Source: Glaciecola sp.
GTDB taxonomy: Bacteria; Pseudomonadota; Gammaproteobacteria; Enterobacterales; Alteromonadaceae
Assembly (NCBI GenBank): GCA_029246415.1
Contig: JAQWNF010000018.1
Span: 23,484-87,483, forward strand
Direction of reading: 5' to 3'
DNA: 64,000 nucleotides
Shown here: positions 11,186 through 19,287 of the stretch, in pieces
How the letters are laid out: every line of letters starts with the position of its first letter
Position numbering within the stretch: the first letter of the stretch is position 1
The notes under the pieces: model-generated
What the model saw: the letters and a program-made list of their open reading frames with translations, nothing else
Databases searched by the model: none
What the model was told of the DNA's origin: nothing
Program-made: the position numbers and the translations under genes

Positions 11186-11755
11186 ATGGCTCAAAAAGAT
11201 TATATTAAACGCAAACCTGCTCCTCGTAAAAAAGGCGCACCCTCTAATCGTCGTAAAGCACCCACAAAAGCGGCGACGTCATCCATTATGCCTAAAATTA
11301 AAATTGCATTTGCGGTATTAGTATTAGCCGGATTTGCCTATTTTTTATATTCGATTAAAGATGATGCAACTTTAGTTACACAGCCAGTTGAGCCAGTTAA
11401 AGTGGTTACTCAAGCGGATATTGATGAACTCGATCCTCTGCCTGAACTGCCAAAAGAAGAATGGGCATTCATCAAGTCGTTACCTGGCTATGAAGTGGAA
11501 GTCGAAGCTGAAGTGGCCACATCAGACAAACGCTATTTAATGCAATGTGGGTCATTTAAAATTTATGATCAAGCTGATTCGATGCGAGCAACGATGGCTT
11601 TTGTCGGCTTAGAGCCACAAATCAGAGGTTCCAAGTCAGGTTGGTATCGAGTTATTTTAGGGCCGTATGATTCTAAACGTGATGCAGAGCGTGACCGTCA
11701 TATTTTGCAACGTGAAAATATCAACTCTTGCGAGATTTGGTTTTGGAATCTATAA
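11186..11755 (+). CDS. ftsN: cell division protein FtsN (short form with SPOR domain)
   Basis: FtsN triggers septal peptidoglycan synthesis. The layout is a basic cytoplasmic N-terminus (1-35), one membrane helix (36-55), a segment LPKEEWAFIKSLP at 88-100 that looks like the essential E domain of E. coli FtsN, and a C-terminal SPOR domain (115-189) that binds denuded septal glycans. Cys121 and Cys182 sit where the E. coli SPOR disulphide lies. At 189 aa it is far shorter than E. coli FtsN (319 aa); nearly all of the Gln-rich periplasmic linker is missing. The position between priA and hslV supports the identity. Confidence 0.9.
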   Translation: MAQKDYIKRKPAPRKKGAPSNRRKAPTKAATSSIMPKIKIAFAVLVLAGFAYFLYSIKDDATLVTQPVEPVKVVTQADIDELDPLPELPKEEWAFIKSLPGYEVEVEAEVATSDKRYLMQCGSFKIYDQADSMRATMAFVGLEPQIRGSKSGWYRVILGPYDSKRDAERDRHILQRENINSCEIWFWNL

Positions 11756-11875
11756 GATAATTTATCATCAAAAATTCAGTGTTATTGATCAGCAATTCCC
11801 TTGAATTTTTGATTTCTCCCCCCCACATAGTTCTTATTAGGCACAATTAGTGTGCGATATATATAAGGATTACCT

Positions 11876-12400
11876 GTGACTACTATTGTATCAGTTCGTC
11901 GTGGCAACCAAGTCGTAATAGCCGGAGATGGTCAAGTCTCATTAGGCAACACTGTAATGAAAGGCAACGCCAAAAAAGTGCGTCGTTTGTATCATGATAA
12001 AGTAATTGCTGGTTTTGCCGGTGGTACTGCCGATGCGTTTACTTTGTTTGAGCGTTTTGAAAGCAAATTAGAACAACATCAAGGTCATTTGACCAAAGCC
12101 GCTGTTGAATTAGCTAAAGATTGGCGCACCGATAGAATGCTGCGCAAACTTGAAGCTTTGTTAGCGGTTGCCGATCATACTGCTTCTTTGGTGATCACTG
12201 GTAACGGTGACGTTATTCAGCCTGAACACGATTTAATTGCGATTGGCTCTGGTGGCCCTTTTGCGCAATCCGCCGCAACTGCACTGTTGGAAAATACCGA
12301 TTTATCGGCACAACAGATAGCGAGCAAAGCGTTAACGATTGCCGGTGATATTTGCGTATACACCAATCACAGCCATACCGTTGAAACATTAGATTATTAA
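11876..12400 (+). CDS. hslV: ATP-dependent protease peptidase subunit HslV (ClpQ)
   Basis: The threonine peptidase of the HslUV proteasome-like complex. The GTG start is followed directly by TTIVSVRR, so the catalytic Thr becomes residue 1 after Met removal. GDGQ and GSGGPFAQ motifs match the family, and 174 aa is the usual length. hslU follows 29 nt later in one operon. Expression from a sigma-32 promoter is usual; I did not identify one with confidence. Confidence 0.98.
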   Translation: MTTIVSVRRGNQVVIAGDGQVSLGNTVMKGNAKKVRRLYHDKVIAGFAGGTADAFTLFERFESKLEQHQGHLTKAAVELAKDWRTDRMLRKLEALLAVADHTASLVITGNGDVIQPEHDLIAIGSGGPFAQSAATALLENTDLSAQQIASKALTIAGDICVYTNHSHTVETLDY

Positions 12401-12429
12401 TTCCAAAGCATAGGATTGAGGAACAGATT

Positions 12430-13758
12430 ATGTCAGCTATGACACCTAGAGAAATCGTCCATGAGTTGGACACACACATTATTGGGCAGCAAGATGCCAA
12501 ACGCGCGGTATCCATCGCGTTAAGAAATCGCTGGCGCCGGATGCAATTACCAGAAGCATTACGCCAAGAAGTTACACCAAAAAATATTTTAATGATTGGT
12601 CCTACGGGTGTCGGTAAAACTGAAATTGCACGTCGTCTGGCAAAACTAGCCAATGCACCATTTATTAAAGTCGAAGCGACAAAATTTACTGAAGTAGGTT
12701 ATGTCGGTAAAGAAGTCGAAACGATTATTCGTGATTTGACCGATATAGCGGTTAAAATGACCAAAGAACAAGCCACTTCTAAAGTGAAATTCAGAGCTGA
12801 AGAAGCGGCTGAAGATCGTATATTAGATGTATTGATCCCGCCACCTAAAGATATTTTTGGTGAAAACCAAGAGGCCGATAATCAATCTACACGCCAAGTG
12901 TTTCGCAAAAAATTACGCGAAGGTAAGCTCGACGATAAAGAAATTGAAATTGATGTAGCACTGCCACAAGTTGGTGTTGAGATCATGGCGCCTCCTGGTA
13001 TGGAAGACATGACCAATCAATTACAAGGTATGTTCCAGAATTTATCGGGTAACCAATCGAAAAAGAAAAAGCTCCCAATCAAAGACGCCTTCAAATTATT
13101 AGTTGAAGAAGAAGCGGCGAAGCTGGTCAATCAAGAAGATCTCAAACAAGATGCGATTGACACGTTAGAGCAAACTGGGATTGTATTTATCGATGAAATT
13201 GACAAAATTTGTAAACGTGAAGGTAACTCAAGTGCAGATGTATCGCGCGAGGGCGTACAACGCGATCTACTGCCTTTAGTGGAAGGCTCGACCGTATCGA
13301 CTAAACACGGCATGGTCAAAACAGACCATATTTTGTTTATTGCTTCGGGTGCGTTTCAAATGAGTAAACCATCTGATCTGATCCCCGAATTGCAAGGTCG
13401 TCTGCCAATCCGCGTCGAGTTACAAGCATTAGAAGTGAATGATTTTGTGCGTATATTGACAGAGCCACATGCATCATTGACCGAACAATATGTAGCTCTA
13501 TTAGGCACTGAAGGTGTCTCAGTTACCTTTACTGAATGTGGTATTCAACGTATCGCGGAAGCGGCGTGGCAGGTCAATGAGCGAACTGAAAATATCGGTG
13601 CGCGACGTCTACATACTGTCATGGAACGCCTCATGGAAGAAATATCTTATGATGCATCCGAAAAAAGCGGTGAGTCCATCGAAGTCGACGTGAAATATGT
13701 AAACCATCATTTAGAAATGCTAGTGGATAATGAAGATTTAAGTCGTTATATCCTTTAA
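12430..13758 (+). CDS. hslU: HslUV ATPase subunit HslU (ClpY)
   Basis: A AAA+ unfoldase that feeds substrates to HslV. Walker A is GPTGVGKT at 57-64 and Walker B is VFIDEIDKI. The I domain inserted between them (about 110-240) is present, as are the sensor region [14 protein letters not shown] and the C-terminal tail ending SRYIL, which docks into HslV. The length of 442 aa fits the family. Confidence 0.98.
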   Translation: MSAMTPREIVHELDTHIIGQQDAKRAVSIALRNRWRRMQLPEALRQEVTPKNILMIGPTGVGKTEIARRLAKLANAPFIKVEATKFTEVGYVGKEVETIIRDLTDIAVKMTKEQATSKVKFRAEEAAEDRILDVLIPPPKDIFGENQEADNQSTRQVFRKKLREGKLDDKEIEIDVALPQVGVEIMAPPGMEDMTNQLQGMFQNLSGNQSKKKKLPIKDAFKLLVEEEAAKLVNQEDLKQDAIDTLEQTGIVFIDEIDKICKREGNSSADVSREGVQRDLLPLVEGSTVSTKHGMVKTDHILFIASGAFQMSKPSDLIPELQGRLPIRVELQALEVNDFVRILTEPHASLTEQYVALLGTEGVSVTFTECGIQRIAEAAWQVNERTENIGARRLHTVMERLMEEISYDASEKSGESIEVDVKYVNHHLEMLVDNEDLSRYIL

Positions 13759-13781
13759 TAAATAGCTGCTTGATAAAAGGT

Positions 13782-13820
13782 TGTGTTATCAACACCGATT
13801 CAATACGAGTTGATAACACA
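13782..13820 (+). terminator. strong hairpin after hslU (probable terminator)
   Basis: Perfect 12-bp arms TGTGTTATCAAC (13782-13793) and GTTGATAACACA (13809-13820) enclose a 15-nt loop. They lie between the convergent hslU and LuxR-type genes. The downstream sequence has only a few Ts, so termination may be weak or rho-aided, or the hairpin may stabilise the mRNA end. Confidence 0.55.
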
Positions 13821-13843
13821 GTTTCTATCGCTTAGCACAACGA

Positions 13844-14077
13844 TCAATGAATACTGATCTTTAGTTTTTCAATCCGTTGCATCTCGGATATGTAACCTGA
13901 AATCAGTCCCGCTCGATTCTTGATCTTGAGTTTTTTGTAAATATTAGCAGCGTGAAATTTCACAGTCCGCTCACTAATATATAATTTGTCTCCAATGTCT
14001 CGGTTAGTCATGCCCTTAGTGATATGATTGGCGACTTGAAACTCTCTTGGAGATAAGCTGTGTAACTCTTTGTGCAT
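13844..14077 (-). CDS. stand-alone LuxR-type HTH DNA-binding protein
   Basis: The 77-aa protein is little more than a GerE/LuxR C-terminal helix-turn-helix: LSPREFQVANHITKGMTNRDIGDKLYISERTVKFHAANIYKKL spans about residues 8-50. There is no receiver or sensor domain, and no upstream in-frame coding region that could supply one. AAGGA is well spaced before the ATG. Likely a small transcription factor, similar in build to the stand-alone LuxR-type protein GerE. It is divergent from the two-component operon across a 364-nt gap, so it might act on it. Target unknown. Confidence 0.8.
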   Translation of the reverse strand: MHKELHSLSPREFQVANHITKGMTNRDIGDKLYISERTVKFHAANIYKKLKIKNRAGLISGYISEMQRIEKLKISIH

Positions 14078-14441
14078 AATAATTCCTTATATTGGTTTTG
14101 TGCATTAAATGAAAATGACAAGACTCCAACGTATGAATTTATTAAATACTCTTGTGCTACAAAAAAAGCATTTAAGAAATTCCAGACATTCTTTGTAATT
14201 CACTTTAAAGCTTAGAGACAAATGATTATTTCGCTATTATTACTTGTTGCACAATTCCGACACAAATATGGCGGTATATGTTTAACATCTTGATAAAAAT
14301 AATAAAAAATTATTATTTTCAGTGTTTAGTTATTGGTAAATCTAGCCTAAAGGGCAGTATTTGATATAGGAAAAAGCTTAAGTTTAGGTTAAGTTTATTA
14401 CTATAAAATGTTCCATAATCAAAAAATAGTGATCGTCATAC
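14078..14441. other. intergenic region with divergent promoters
   Basis: No gene is seen in these 364 AT-rich bases. They separate the LuxR-type gene from the two-component operon and include the PmrA/QseB-like direct repeat at 14377-14393, plus a possible -10 CATAAT at 14414-14419. Confidence 0.6.
14377..14393 (+). promoter_or_regulatory. PmrA/QseB-like direct-repeat operator before the two-component operon
   Basis: CTTAAG, five bases, then GTTAAG. This is the hexamer-N5-hexamer form bound by PmrA/QseB-type OmpR-family regulators (YTTAAK-N5-YTTAAK). CATAAT at 14414-14419 lies 20 nt downstream, close to the usual box-to--10 distance. A copy identical at 17 of 22 positions lies at 18461-18482. 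Autoregulation is inferred. Confidence 0.65.
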
Positions 14442-15113
14442 ATGCATATTTTACTTATTGAAGATGAACTCGCCCTAGCAGATGAAATATGTCAATCATT
14501 GCGTAAAGCTAATTATGCAGTGTCACATCTTGCTTCAGGCAAACAAGCCATTGTTGCCGCCCAAAATGGGGATGTCGATTTAATGATACTCGATCTCGGG
14601 TTATCTGATATAGATGGTTTGCAAGTGCTCACTAAGATCCGTAAATTAGGATTAGGGTTACCTATATTGGTGTTGACCGCTCGAGGGCAATTATCGGATA
14701 AAGTCGCAGGGTTAGATGCAGGCGCTGATGATTACCTCGCAAAACCGTTTGAACTTGATGAATTATTAGCACGGTTACGCGTATTGCAGCGTCGTTTAGG
14801 CACAGTTATCTCATCGGATATACAGATTGCAGATGTCAGTTTGCGCACTGATTCAATGGCTGTAACAGTTCAAGGTTCAGCGTTGGCGTTACCCAGAAAA
14901 GAGTTTATGATTTTGCGGGCGTTAATGGAACGGGCTGATCGTATTGTATCCAAAGCTCAACTTGAAACCATGTTATATGAATGGGGTGATGAAGTGTCCA
15001 GTAATGCGATTGAAGTGCATGTGCATAACTTACGTAAAAAACTGCCAAAAGATTTTATCAATACCATTCGTGGTGTGGGATACTGTGTTAAAAAATCCAC
15101 AACTGTGAATTAA
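14442..15113 (+). CDS. OmpR-family response regulator, QseB/PmrA-like
   Basis: A 223-aa two-component regulator. The receiver domain has the acidic pair Glu7/Asp8, phospho-acceptor Asp51, Thr79 and Lys101. A winged-helix Trans_reg_C domain follows (about 125-220, ending FINTIRGVGYCVKK). It resembles QseB/PmrA-type regulators. Its stop codon is directly followed by the ATG of the sensor kinase. A matching direct repeat lies in its own promoter and in that of the thioredoxin/ApbE cluster, so it probably controls both. The signal is unknown; neighbours suggest metal or envelope redox state. Confidence 0.92.
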   Translation: MHILLIEDELALADEICQSLRKANYAVSHLASGKQAIVAAQNGDVDLMILDLGLSDIDGLQVLTKIRKLGLGLPILVLTARGQLSDKVAGLDAGADDYLAKPFELDELLARLRVLQRRLGTVISSDIQIADVSLRTDSMAVTVQGSALALPRKEFMILRALMERADRIVSKAQLETMLYEWGDEVSSNAIEVHVHNLRKKLPKDFINTIRGVGYCVKKSTTVN

Positions 15114-16472
15114 ATGAAGTCAATTCAGCGTCTTATATCGTTACTCCTCGTATCGAGTATTATTTTGGTGATCACACTTGCTGTCGTCGCAGGCTATAAA
15201 AAATTACAAGATAATACCCAAGCGCTGTATGACGCTGAACTCCAAGCACTGGGTCAAAGTGTCTTAGCACTGAATGTTTCAGCTCAATCGACACTCTCGA
15301 CTGCTGTTACGCAAGCGCCTCAAACGCGAACGGCTTTTAACCGAGGCGATCTTGCGTTACAAGTGTGGCAAGATGAACTCTTGGTGTTTCGATCCAATCA
15401 AGCCCCAGATACACAGATCACAAGTGTATTAGGCTATAGTGAAACCAATTTTAATTACGATCGTTGGCGTGTACTAACGTTAGCTAATACAGGTAAAACT
15501 GTCATAGTGGGGTATTCAATCTCTGATCGCGCAGCCAAAACTGACGCGTTTATTACCTCCGCAATTTTACCTTTTGTGCTGGCGATACCGGTTTTGGGAT
15601 TACTGATTTTTACCTCGGTCAGAATGGGTTTACGGCCACTAAAGCAGTTGGCTGCATTGTTATCATCGCGAGCGTTGACTCAGCTTGATCCGATTACACT
15701 CGATAGCCAGTTTAGTGAATTAGAGCCTGTCGTTAGCACCATCAACCAACTGTTAGCTAAGATCCAAGCAGGTCTTGAACGAGAACAAAGTTTCAGCGGA
15801 AATGTAGCGCATGAACTACGTACCCCTTTGAGTATTTTAGCCATATCACTGCAAAACGCGATGCAAGAAATCGATAGCACTCATCATCCAAGACTACGTA
15901 AAAACTTGTTAGAGGTGAACCGCTTAACCAAAATCGTCAATCAGCTGCTATTGTTGTCACAGACCCACCCCGATCAACATCAAATCAAATGGCATTCAGT
16001 TGCGGTTGAGCATTTGATGCAAGATGTCATTAGTGAGGTGTATCCAAAGTTACTCGATAAGCAACAAAATATTGAATTGCAGTGTGACTTACCCAACGAT
16101 TTTGCAATAGAATCAGAAAGCGAATTACTCTCTACGATATTTACTAATTTGATCCACAATGCCAATAAATATGCCGACAACCACTCTGATATTTTGGTGA
16201 CGTTAGGTTTAGAAATGTCCTCTGAACCGACGATAAAGATCTGTGTGGAAAATCAAGGTGAGCCATTGGATAAGCAGTTATTAACACAAATGAGTGAACG
16301 TTTTTATCGAGCTCCCCTGCATAAACATATACAAGGGGCAGGTTTAGGCTTGGCATTGGTCAAACAAATTGTTGATGTCCAGCATGGAGATGTACAGTTC
16401 AGTAATAGCGTTATCTTAGGCGGTTTGTGTGTCGACATACGCTTACCTGTGAACCGAGTGTCAAATGCATAA
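15114..16472 (+). CDS. sensor histidine kinase, QseC-like
   Basis: A 452-aa inner-membrane kinase partner of the preceding regulator. There are two membrane helices (about 8-28 and 148-169) enclosing a periplasmic sensor of about 120 aa. A HAMP-like linker follows, then the HisKA box NVAHELRTPLS with His233, the N box LIHNANKYAD, and the G box GAGLGLALVKQIVD. Domain order is that of QseC/PmrB. The last 8 nt overlap the next gene, so the operon continues. Confidence 0.92.
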   Translation: MKSIQRLISLLLVSSIILVITLAVVAGYKKLQDNTQALYDAELQALGQSVLALNVSAQSTLSTAVTQAPQTRTAFNRGDLALQVWQDELLVFRSNQAPDTQITSVLGYSETNFNYDRWRVLTLANTGKTVIVGYSISDRAAKTDAFITSAILPFVLAIPVLGLLIFTSVRMGLRPLKQLAALLSSRALTQLDPITLDSQFSELEPVVSTINQLLAKIQAGLEREQSFSGNVAHELRTPLSILAISLQNAMQEIDSTHHPRLRKNLLEVNRLTKIVNQLLLLSQTHPDQHQIKWHSVAVEHLMQDVISEVYPKLLDKQQNIELQCDLPNDFAIESESELLSTIFTNLIHNANKYADNHSDILVTLGLEMSSEPTIKICVENQGEPLDKQLLTQMSERFYRAPLHKHIQGAGLGLALVKQIVDVQHGDVQFSNSVILGGLCVDIRLPVNRVSNA

Positions 16473-16881
16473 TCGTATTCGTCAACTTATCAGCTCTTTA
16501 TTAATCGCATCGATGTTTGCATTAATGGGGGCGGGGACTGTGATCCAGCGAATTACGATAGAACAACATTTATTTTATCCAAGTCGAATTTATGTACCCG
16601 AAAACACGCCTATTCAATTACTGATCCACAACTTGGATACTACCCCCGAGGAGTTTGATAGCTTTTCCTTAAACCGTGAAAAAGTCATTTTCCCACATCG
16701 CCCGACGATTATTTACTTACCAAAGCTAACATCTGGCGAATATGGTTTTATTGGTGAATATCACCCCGATACTGCCCGAGGGTCGCTCATCGTTGTACCG
16801 CTGCATCAATATAACACACTACAATCATCCAATAGCCCCAACGTAAAACCCAAAAAAGGCGGCGTTCATGTTGATAAGTAG
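16465..16881 (+). CDS. periplasmic cupredoxin-like protein of the FTR1-associated type
   Basis: A 138-aa exported protein (N-terminal signal about 1-27) with a beta-rich domain. The segments PEEFDSFSLNREKVI and SGEYGFIGEYHPDTARGSLIVV are typical of the cupredoxin-like proteins encoded beside FTR1 iron permeases. It has no Cys at the type 1 copper position, so a blue-copper site is unlikely. It starts inside the kinase 3' end (8-nt overlap) and overlaps the following gene by 14 nt, so it is translated with both. Likely role: handling of iron or copper for the membrane partner. Confidence 0.75.
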   Translation: MHNRIRQLISSLLIASMFALMGAGTVIQRITIEQHLFYPSRIYVPENTPIQLLIHNLDTTPEEFDSFSLNREKVIFPHRPTIIYLPKLTSGEYGFIGEYHPDTARGSLIVVPLHQYNTLQSSNSPNVKPKKGGVHVDK

Positions 16882-17644
16882 CGCCATTTTGAGCCTAAAA
16901 GTGTGTTTACCTGTGTGTTGGTTCATTAGTTTGATTTATATTTTACGACCGCCTGAGGCTGGTTTTAAGCGATGTGTGTTGTTGAGCAGTTGTATCATTT
17001 TGGTCTTATTTGGGTTCAACATTAATACCGTAGTAAATATGTTGCCAGTTGATACATTAGAATGGTTGTATAGTTTGACGGTATTGGCGTCAGTGCTTAT
17101 TGCTGTTGTTTTTTTTCGCTACCCCCAACAGCGAGTCAATCCGAGTGCATTAGCAATGATAGTGGTTGCAACTATATTCGTGCATCTGCCACAAAGTACC
17201 TCGTTATGGTTATATATCCTGACAAAATCCCAGGCTCCTAATACTTCTTTAACGGTCCTAATGACGGGGTTAAGTTTAGGCGCATTGGTGAGCCTTGCAT
17301 TGGCGATATGTTGGTACTTATTGGCTGTGTACGCATTCTCACGGCAATATGTGATGTGGATAATAGTGTGGTTATTACTGTGGTTATTTATTGCTGGACG
17401 AGTAATACAAATTGAACAGTGGTTAGCGCAAATTGGCTGGTTAACCTGGACCGAGCCACTACTAGATATGAGCCAATGGTTTGATGAGTCATCGGTGGTG
17501 GGTGTATTAGCACACGCATTATTCGGGATCAATGCCACATTTAGTTGGTTGGGATTAGGTCTATATTTGTTAGTGCTCGTGCTGGGTGGAGCTTGGGGAT
17601 GGCGCTTTATATACGCCAAATCGTATTTGATAAAAGAGAAATAG
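16868..17644 (+). CDS. FTR1/EfeU-like membrane protein without REXXE iron motifs
   Basis: A 258-aa protein with about seven hydrophobic segments. The C-terminal half has the FTR1 family pattern: a G-x3-G-rich helix (GLSLGALVSLALAI), a RVIQIEQWLAQIGWL stretch, then LLDMSQWFDESSVVGVLAHALFG. Neither of the two REXXE motifs that carry iron in FTR1/EfeU is present. The first helix reads AILSLKVCLPV and the later helix VHLPQSTSLWLYI where the motifs should be. Canonical iron permeation is therefore doubtful. The neighbour upstream is the usual cupredoxin partner of FTR1, which supports the family call. Confidence 0.6.
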   Translation: MLISSAILSLKVCLPVCWFISLIYILRPPEAGFKRCVLLSSCIILVLFGFNINTVVNMLPVDTLEWLYSLTVLASVLIAVVFFRYPQQRVNPSALAMIVVATIFVHLPQSTSLWLYILTKSQAPNTSLTVLMTGLSLGALVSLALAICWYLLAVYAFSRQYVMWIIVWLLLWLFIAGRVIQIEQWLAQIGWLTWTEPLLDMSQWFDESSVVGVLAHALFGINATFSWLGLGLYLLVLVLGGAWGWRFIYAKSYLIKEK

Positions 17645-17645
17645 T

Positions 17646-18383
17646 ATGTGTCGTGAACATCTTATAAAGTTACAACAATCGCTATACAAAGCATTCGGCT
17701 GCTTGCTAATGGCGTACGTACTACTCGTAAGTTCAACGAGTCATGCTGATATTGTTGTGGATAAAGTCTACAAACCTAACATTTTACCTTTTGAACGGGA
17801 CGTTGAATGGCGTTTAGTTTCCCGTCAAACTGACGATGGTAATGAGTTATTTCATCGTGTCGGGTATGGACATGCCTTTACGGAAGGCTTCATGGTCGAA
17901 GTGTTTTTAAGCGCTGAACGCGATGAACAAGAAAATCTCAGTTTAGCTGAATATGAAGTCGAAGCGCGCTGGATGTTTGGTGAACAAGGCCAATACTGGG
18001 CCGATACAGCGGTTATTTTCGAACTAGAAAAATCCCACAAAGTCGATAAATATAAAACGAGCATGGGTGTGATTAATGAAAAACAATTTGGTCGCACCCA
18101 CTTAGCAACAAATCTCATTGTTAAATATGTCTTTGGGCAGGCGGTTGACTCAGTATTAGAAAGTGAGTTTAGAATGCAATATCGTTACCGCCTCAGACAA
18201 GCCTTTCAGCCTGCATTAGAGCTGTATGCGGATAAAGATTTTCTGGGGATTGGCCCAGGTTTTATGGGGGTCAAAAAGTTTAGTCCACGCCAGCAACTGA
18301 AGTGGGAGCTAGCGTTTATTAAAGGCTTTAACGGCGATAGCAAAGATCATACTTTGCGCGCGGGATTGCAGTGGAGTTTTTAA
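17646..18383 (+). CDS. predicted outer-membrane beta-barrel protein (unknown function)
   Basis: A 245-aa exported protein. The signal peptide probably ends at SHA (about residue 34). The mature part alternates polar and hydrophobic residues as in a barrel, and the C-terminus LRAGLQWSF ends in Phe as BAM substrates do. It starts just after the FTR1-like gene stop, so it is the last gene of the two-component operon. I do not recognise a characterised family. It may be a porin or receptor serving the cupredoxin/FTR1-like pair. Confidence 0.7.
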   Translation: MCREHLIKLQQSLYKAFGCLLMAYVLLVSSTSHADIVVDKVYKPNILPFERDVEWRLVSRQTDDGNELFHRVGYGHAFTEGFMVEVFLSAERDEQENLSLAEYEVEARWMFGEQGQYWADTAVIFELEKSHKVDKYKTSMGVINEKQFGRTHLATNLIVKYVFGQAVDSVLESEFRMQYRYRLRQAFQPALELYADKDFLGIGPGFMGVKKFSPRQQLKWELAFIKGFNGDSKDHTLRAGLQWSF

Positions 18384-18461
18384 TGGTGTTTCTAATGTCT
18401 TTGTTAATAGTGTTGCTAATGGCGGGAATACTCAAAAGCAGCACGGCCATTTTTATTCAAG

Positions 18462-18478
18462 CTTAAGGTAGAGTTAAG
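18462..18478 (+). promoter_or_regulatory. PmrA/QseB-like direct-repeat operator before the thioredoxin-DUF4266-DUF3570-ApbE cluster
   Basis: CTTAAG, GTAGA, GTTAAG: the same architecture and half-sites as the box at 14377-14393. The 22-nt windows around both sites agree at 17 positions. Candidate -10 elements are TATCAT (18500-18505) and TATAGT (18514-18519). This makes the cluster a likely target of the response regulator encoded 4 kb upstream. Confidence 0.65.
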
Positions 18479-18526
18479 TTTCGTTGGTTAATCTTTAATT
18501 ATCATTGATTAACTATAGTATTTTTT

Positions 18527-19051
18527 ATGCATCAATTCACACGTATGTGTTTTATCCTAGCCTGTTTGGTCGGGCTTTGGGCAGGACAAGCGCAGTTAGT
18601 ATTAGCTAAACCTGTTAATTATCCAGCACCACCTATCGCTATCCAACAGCCAAATCAATTATCAAAAGCTAACACCCAAGCCAGTTCACTAACAGATCTT
18701 GAAGGCAAAGTCGTCTATGTCGATTTTTGGGCATCTTGGTGCGTGCCGTGCCGTCGATCATTTCCTTGGATGAACCAAATGCAACAGCAATATGGCGATG
18801 AGTTAGTGATCTTAGCGATTAATCTAGATCAAGAGCCTGAACTTGCTCAACAATTTTTAATGGATAATCCATCAGCATTTCATGTTGAATTTAATCCCTC
18901 TGGTGAGCTTGCCCAAGCCTATCAAGTGATTGGAATGCCGAGCAGTTATTTAATTGATAAGCGCGGTCAAGTGCGCTTTGCCCATACTGGTTTTTTTATT
19001 AAACAGATAGCCAATTATGAGCACAGTATTGCTCAATTAATTGCGGAATAA
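18527..19051 (+). CDS. periplasmic TlpA-like thioredoxin
   Basis: A 174-aa protein with a signal peptide (about 1-27, ending VLA) and a thioredoxin fold carrying WCVPC with Cys72 and Cys75. The cis-Pro loop reads IGMPSSYLI. Such proteins reduce disulphides outside the cytoplasm, often for metalloprotein or haem maturation. No clear Shine-Dalgarno precedes the ATG at 18527; an internal ATG at 18545 would also keep most of the signal. It is first in the cluster with DUF4266, DUF3570 and ApbE genes, so a maturation role for one of those products is plausible. Confidence 0.88.
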   Translation: MHQFTRMCFILACLVGLWAGQAQLVLAKPVNYPAPPIAIQQPNQLSKANTQASSLTDLEGKVVYVDFWASWCVPCRRSFPWMNQMQQQYGDELVILAINLDQEPELAQQFLMDNPSAFHVEFNPSGELAQAYQVIGMPSSYLIDKRGQVRFAHTGFFIKQIANYEHSIAQLIAE

Positions 19052-19059
19052 AGAGGATA

Positions 19060-19287
19060 ATGATGAAAAAAATATTCAAATTAGCATTAGTTGCTATCAC
19101 AGTGTCCCAAGCGGTCGGCTGTGCGAGTTTAGGTGTACAGCCCTGGGAGCGTGATTTACTTGCCAAAGATGAAATGTCACTTAACGCCGAAGGTGTCGAC
19201 TTAGGGTTAGACGACCATATTTACTTTTCCAAAGAAGCGACTTCTGGTGGTCGTGCGTTTGCTGGTGGAGGTTGTGGATGCAACTAA
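19060..19287 (+). CDS. DUF4266 small lipoprotein with C-terminal GGGCGCN
   Basis: A 75-aa protein with a short signal peptide ending near VGC (possible lipobox Cys21). The conserved parts of DUF4266 follow: WERDLLAKDEM, DDHIYFSKEATSGG, and the terminal GGGCGCN. Function is not established. The segment EATSGG loosely resembles the ApbE flavinylation site (Dxx[ST]G[AG]), and an ApbE gene lies in the same cluster; that link is inference. AGAGGA lies before the ATG. Its last codons contain the Shine-Dalgarno sequence for the next gene. Confidence 0.85.
   Translation: MMKKIFKLALVAITVSQAVGCASLGVQPWERDLLAKDEMSLNAEGVDLGLDDHIYFSKEATSGGRAFAGGGCGCN

Noticed and set aside
12213..12653. 146-aa open frame on the minus strand
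   Set aside because: Lies across the hslV-hslU junction in antisense; both sense genes are certain.
17119..17619. 166-aa open frame on the minus strand
   Set aside because: It is antisense to the FTR1-like membrane gene, has low-complexity composition (Asn/Pro/His-rich) typical of a shadow frame, and no ribosome site.
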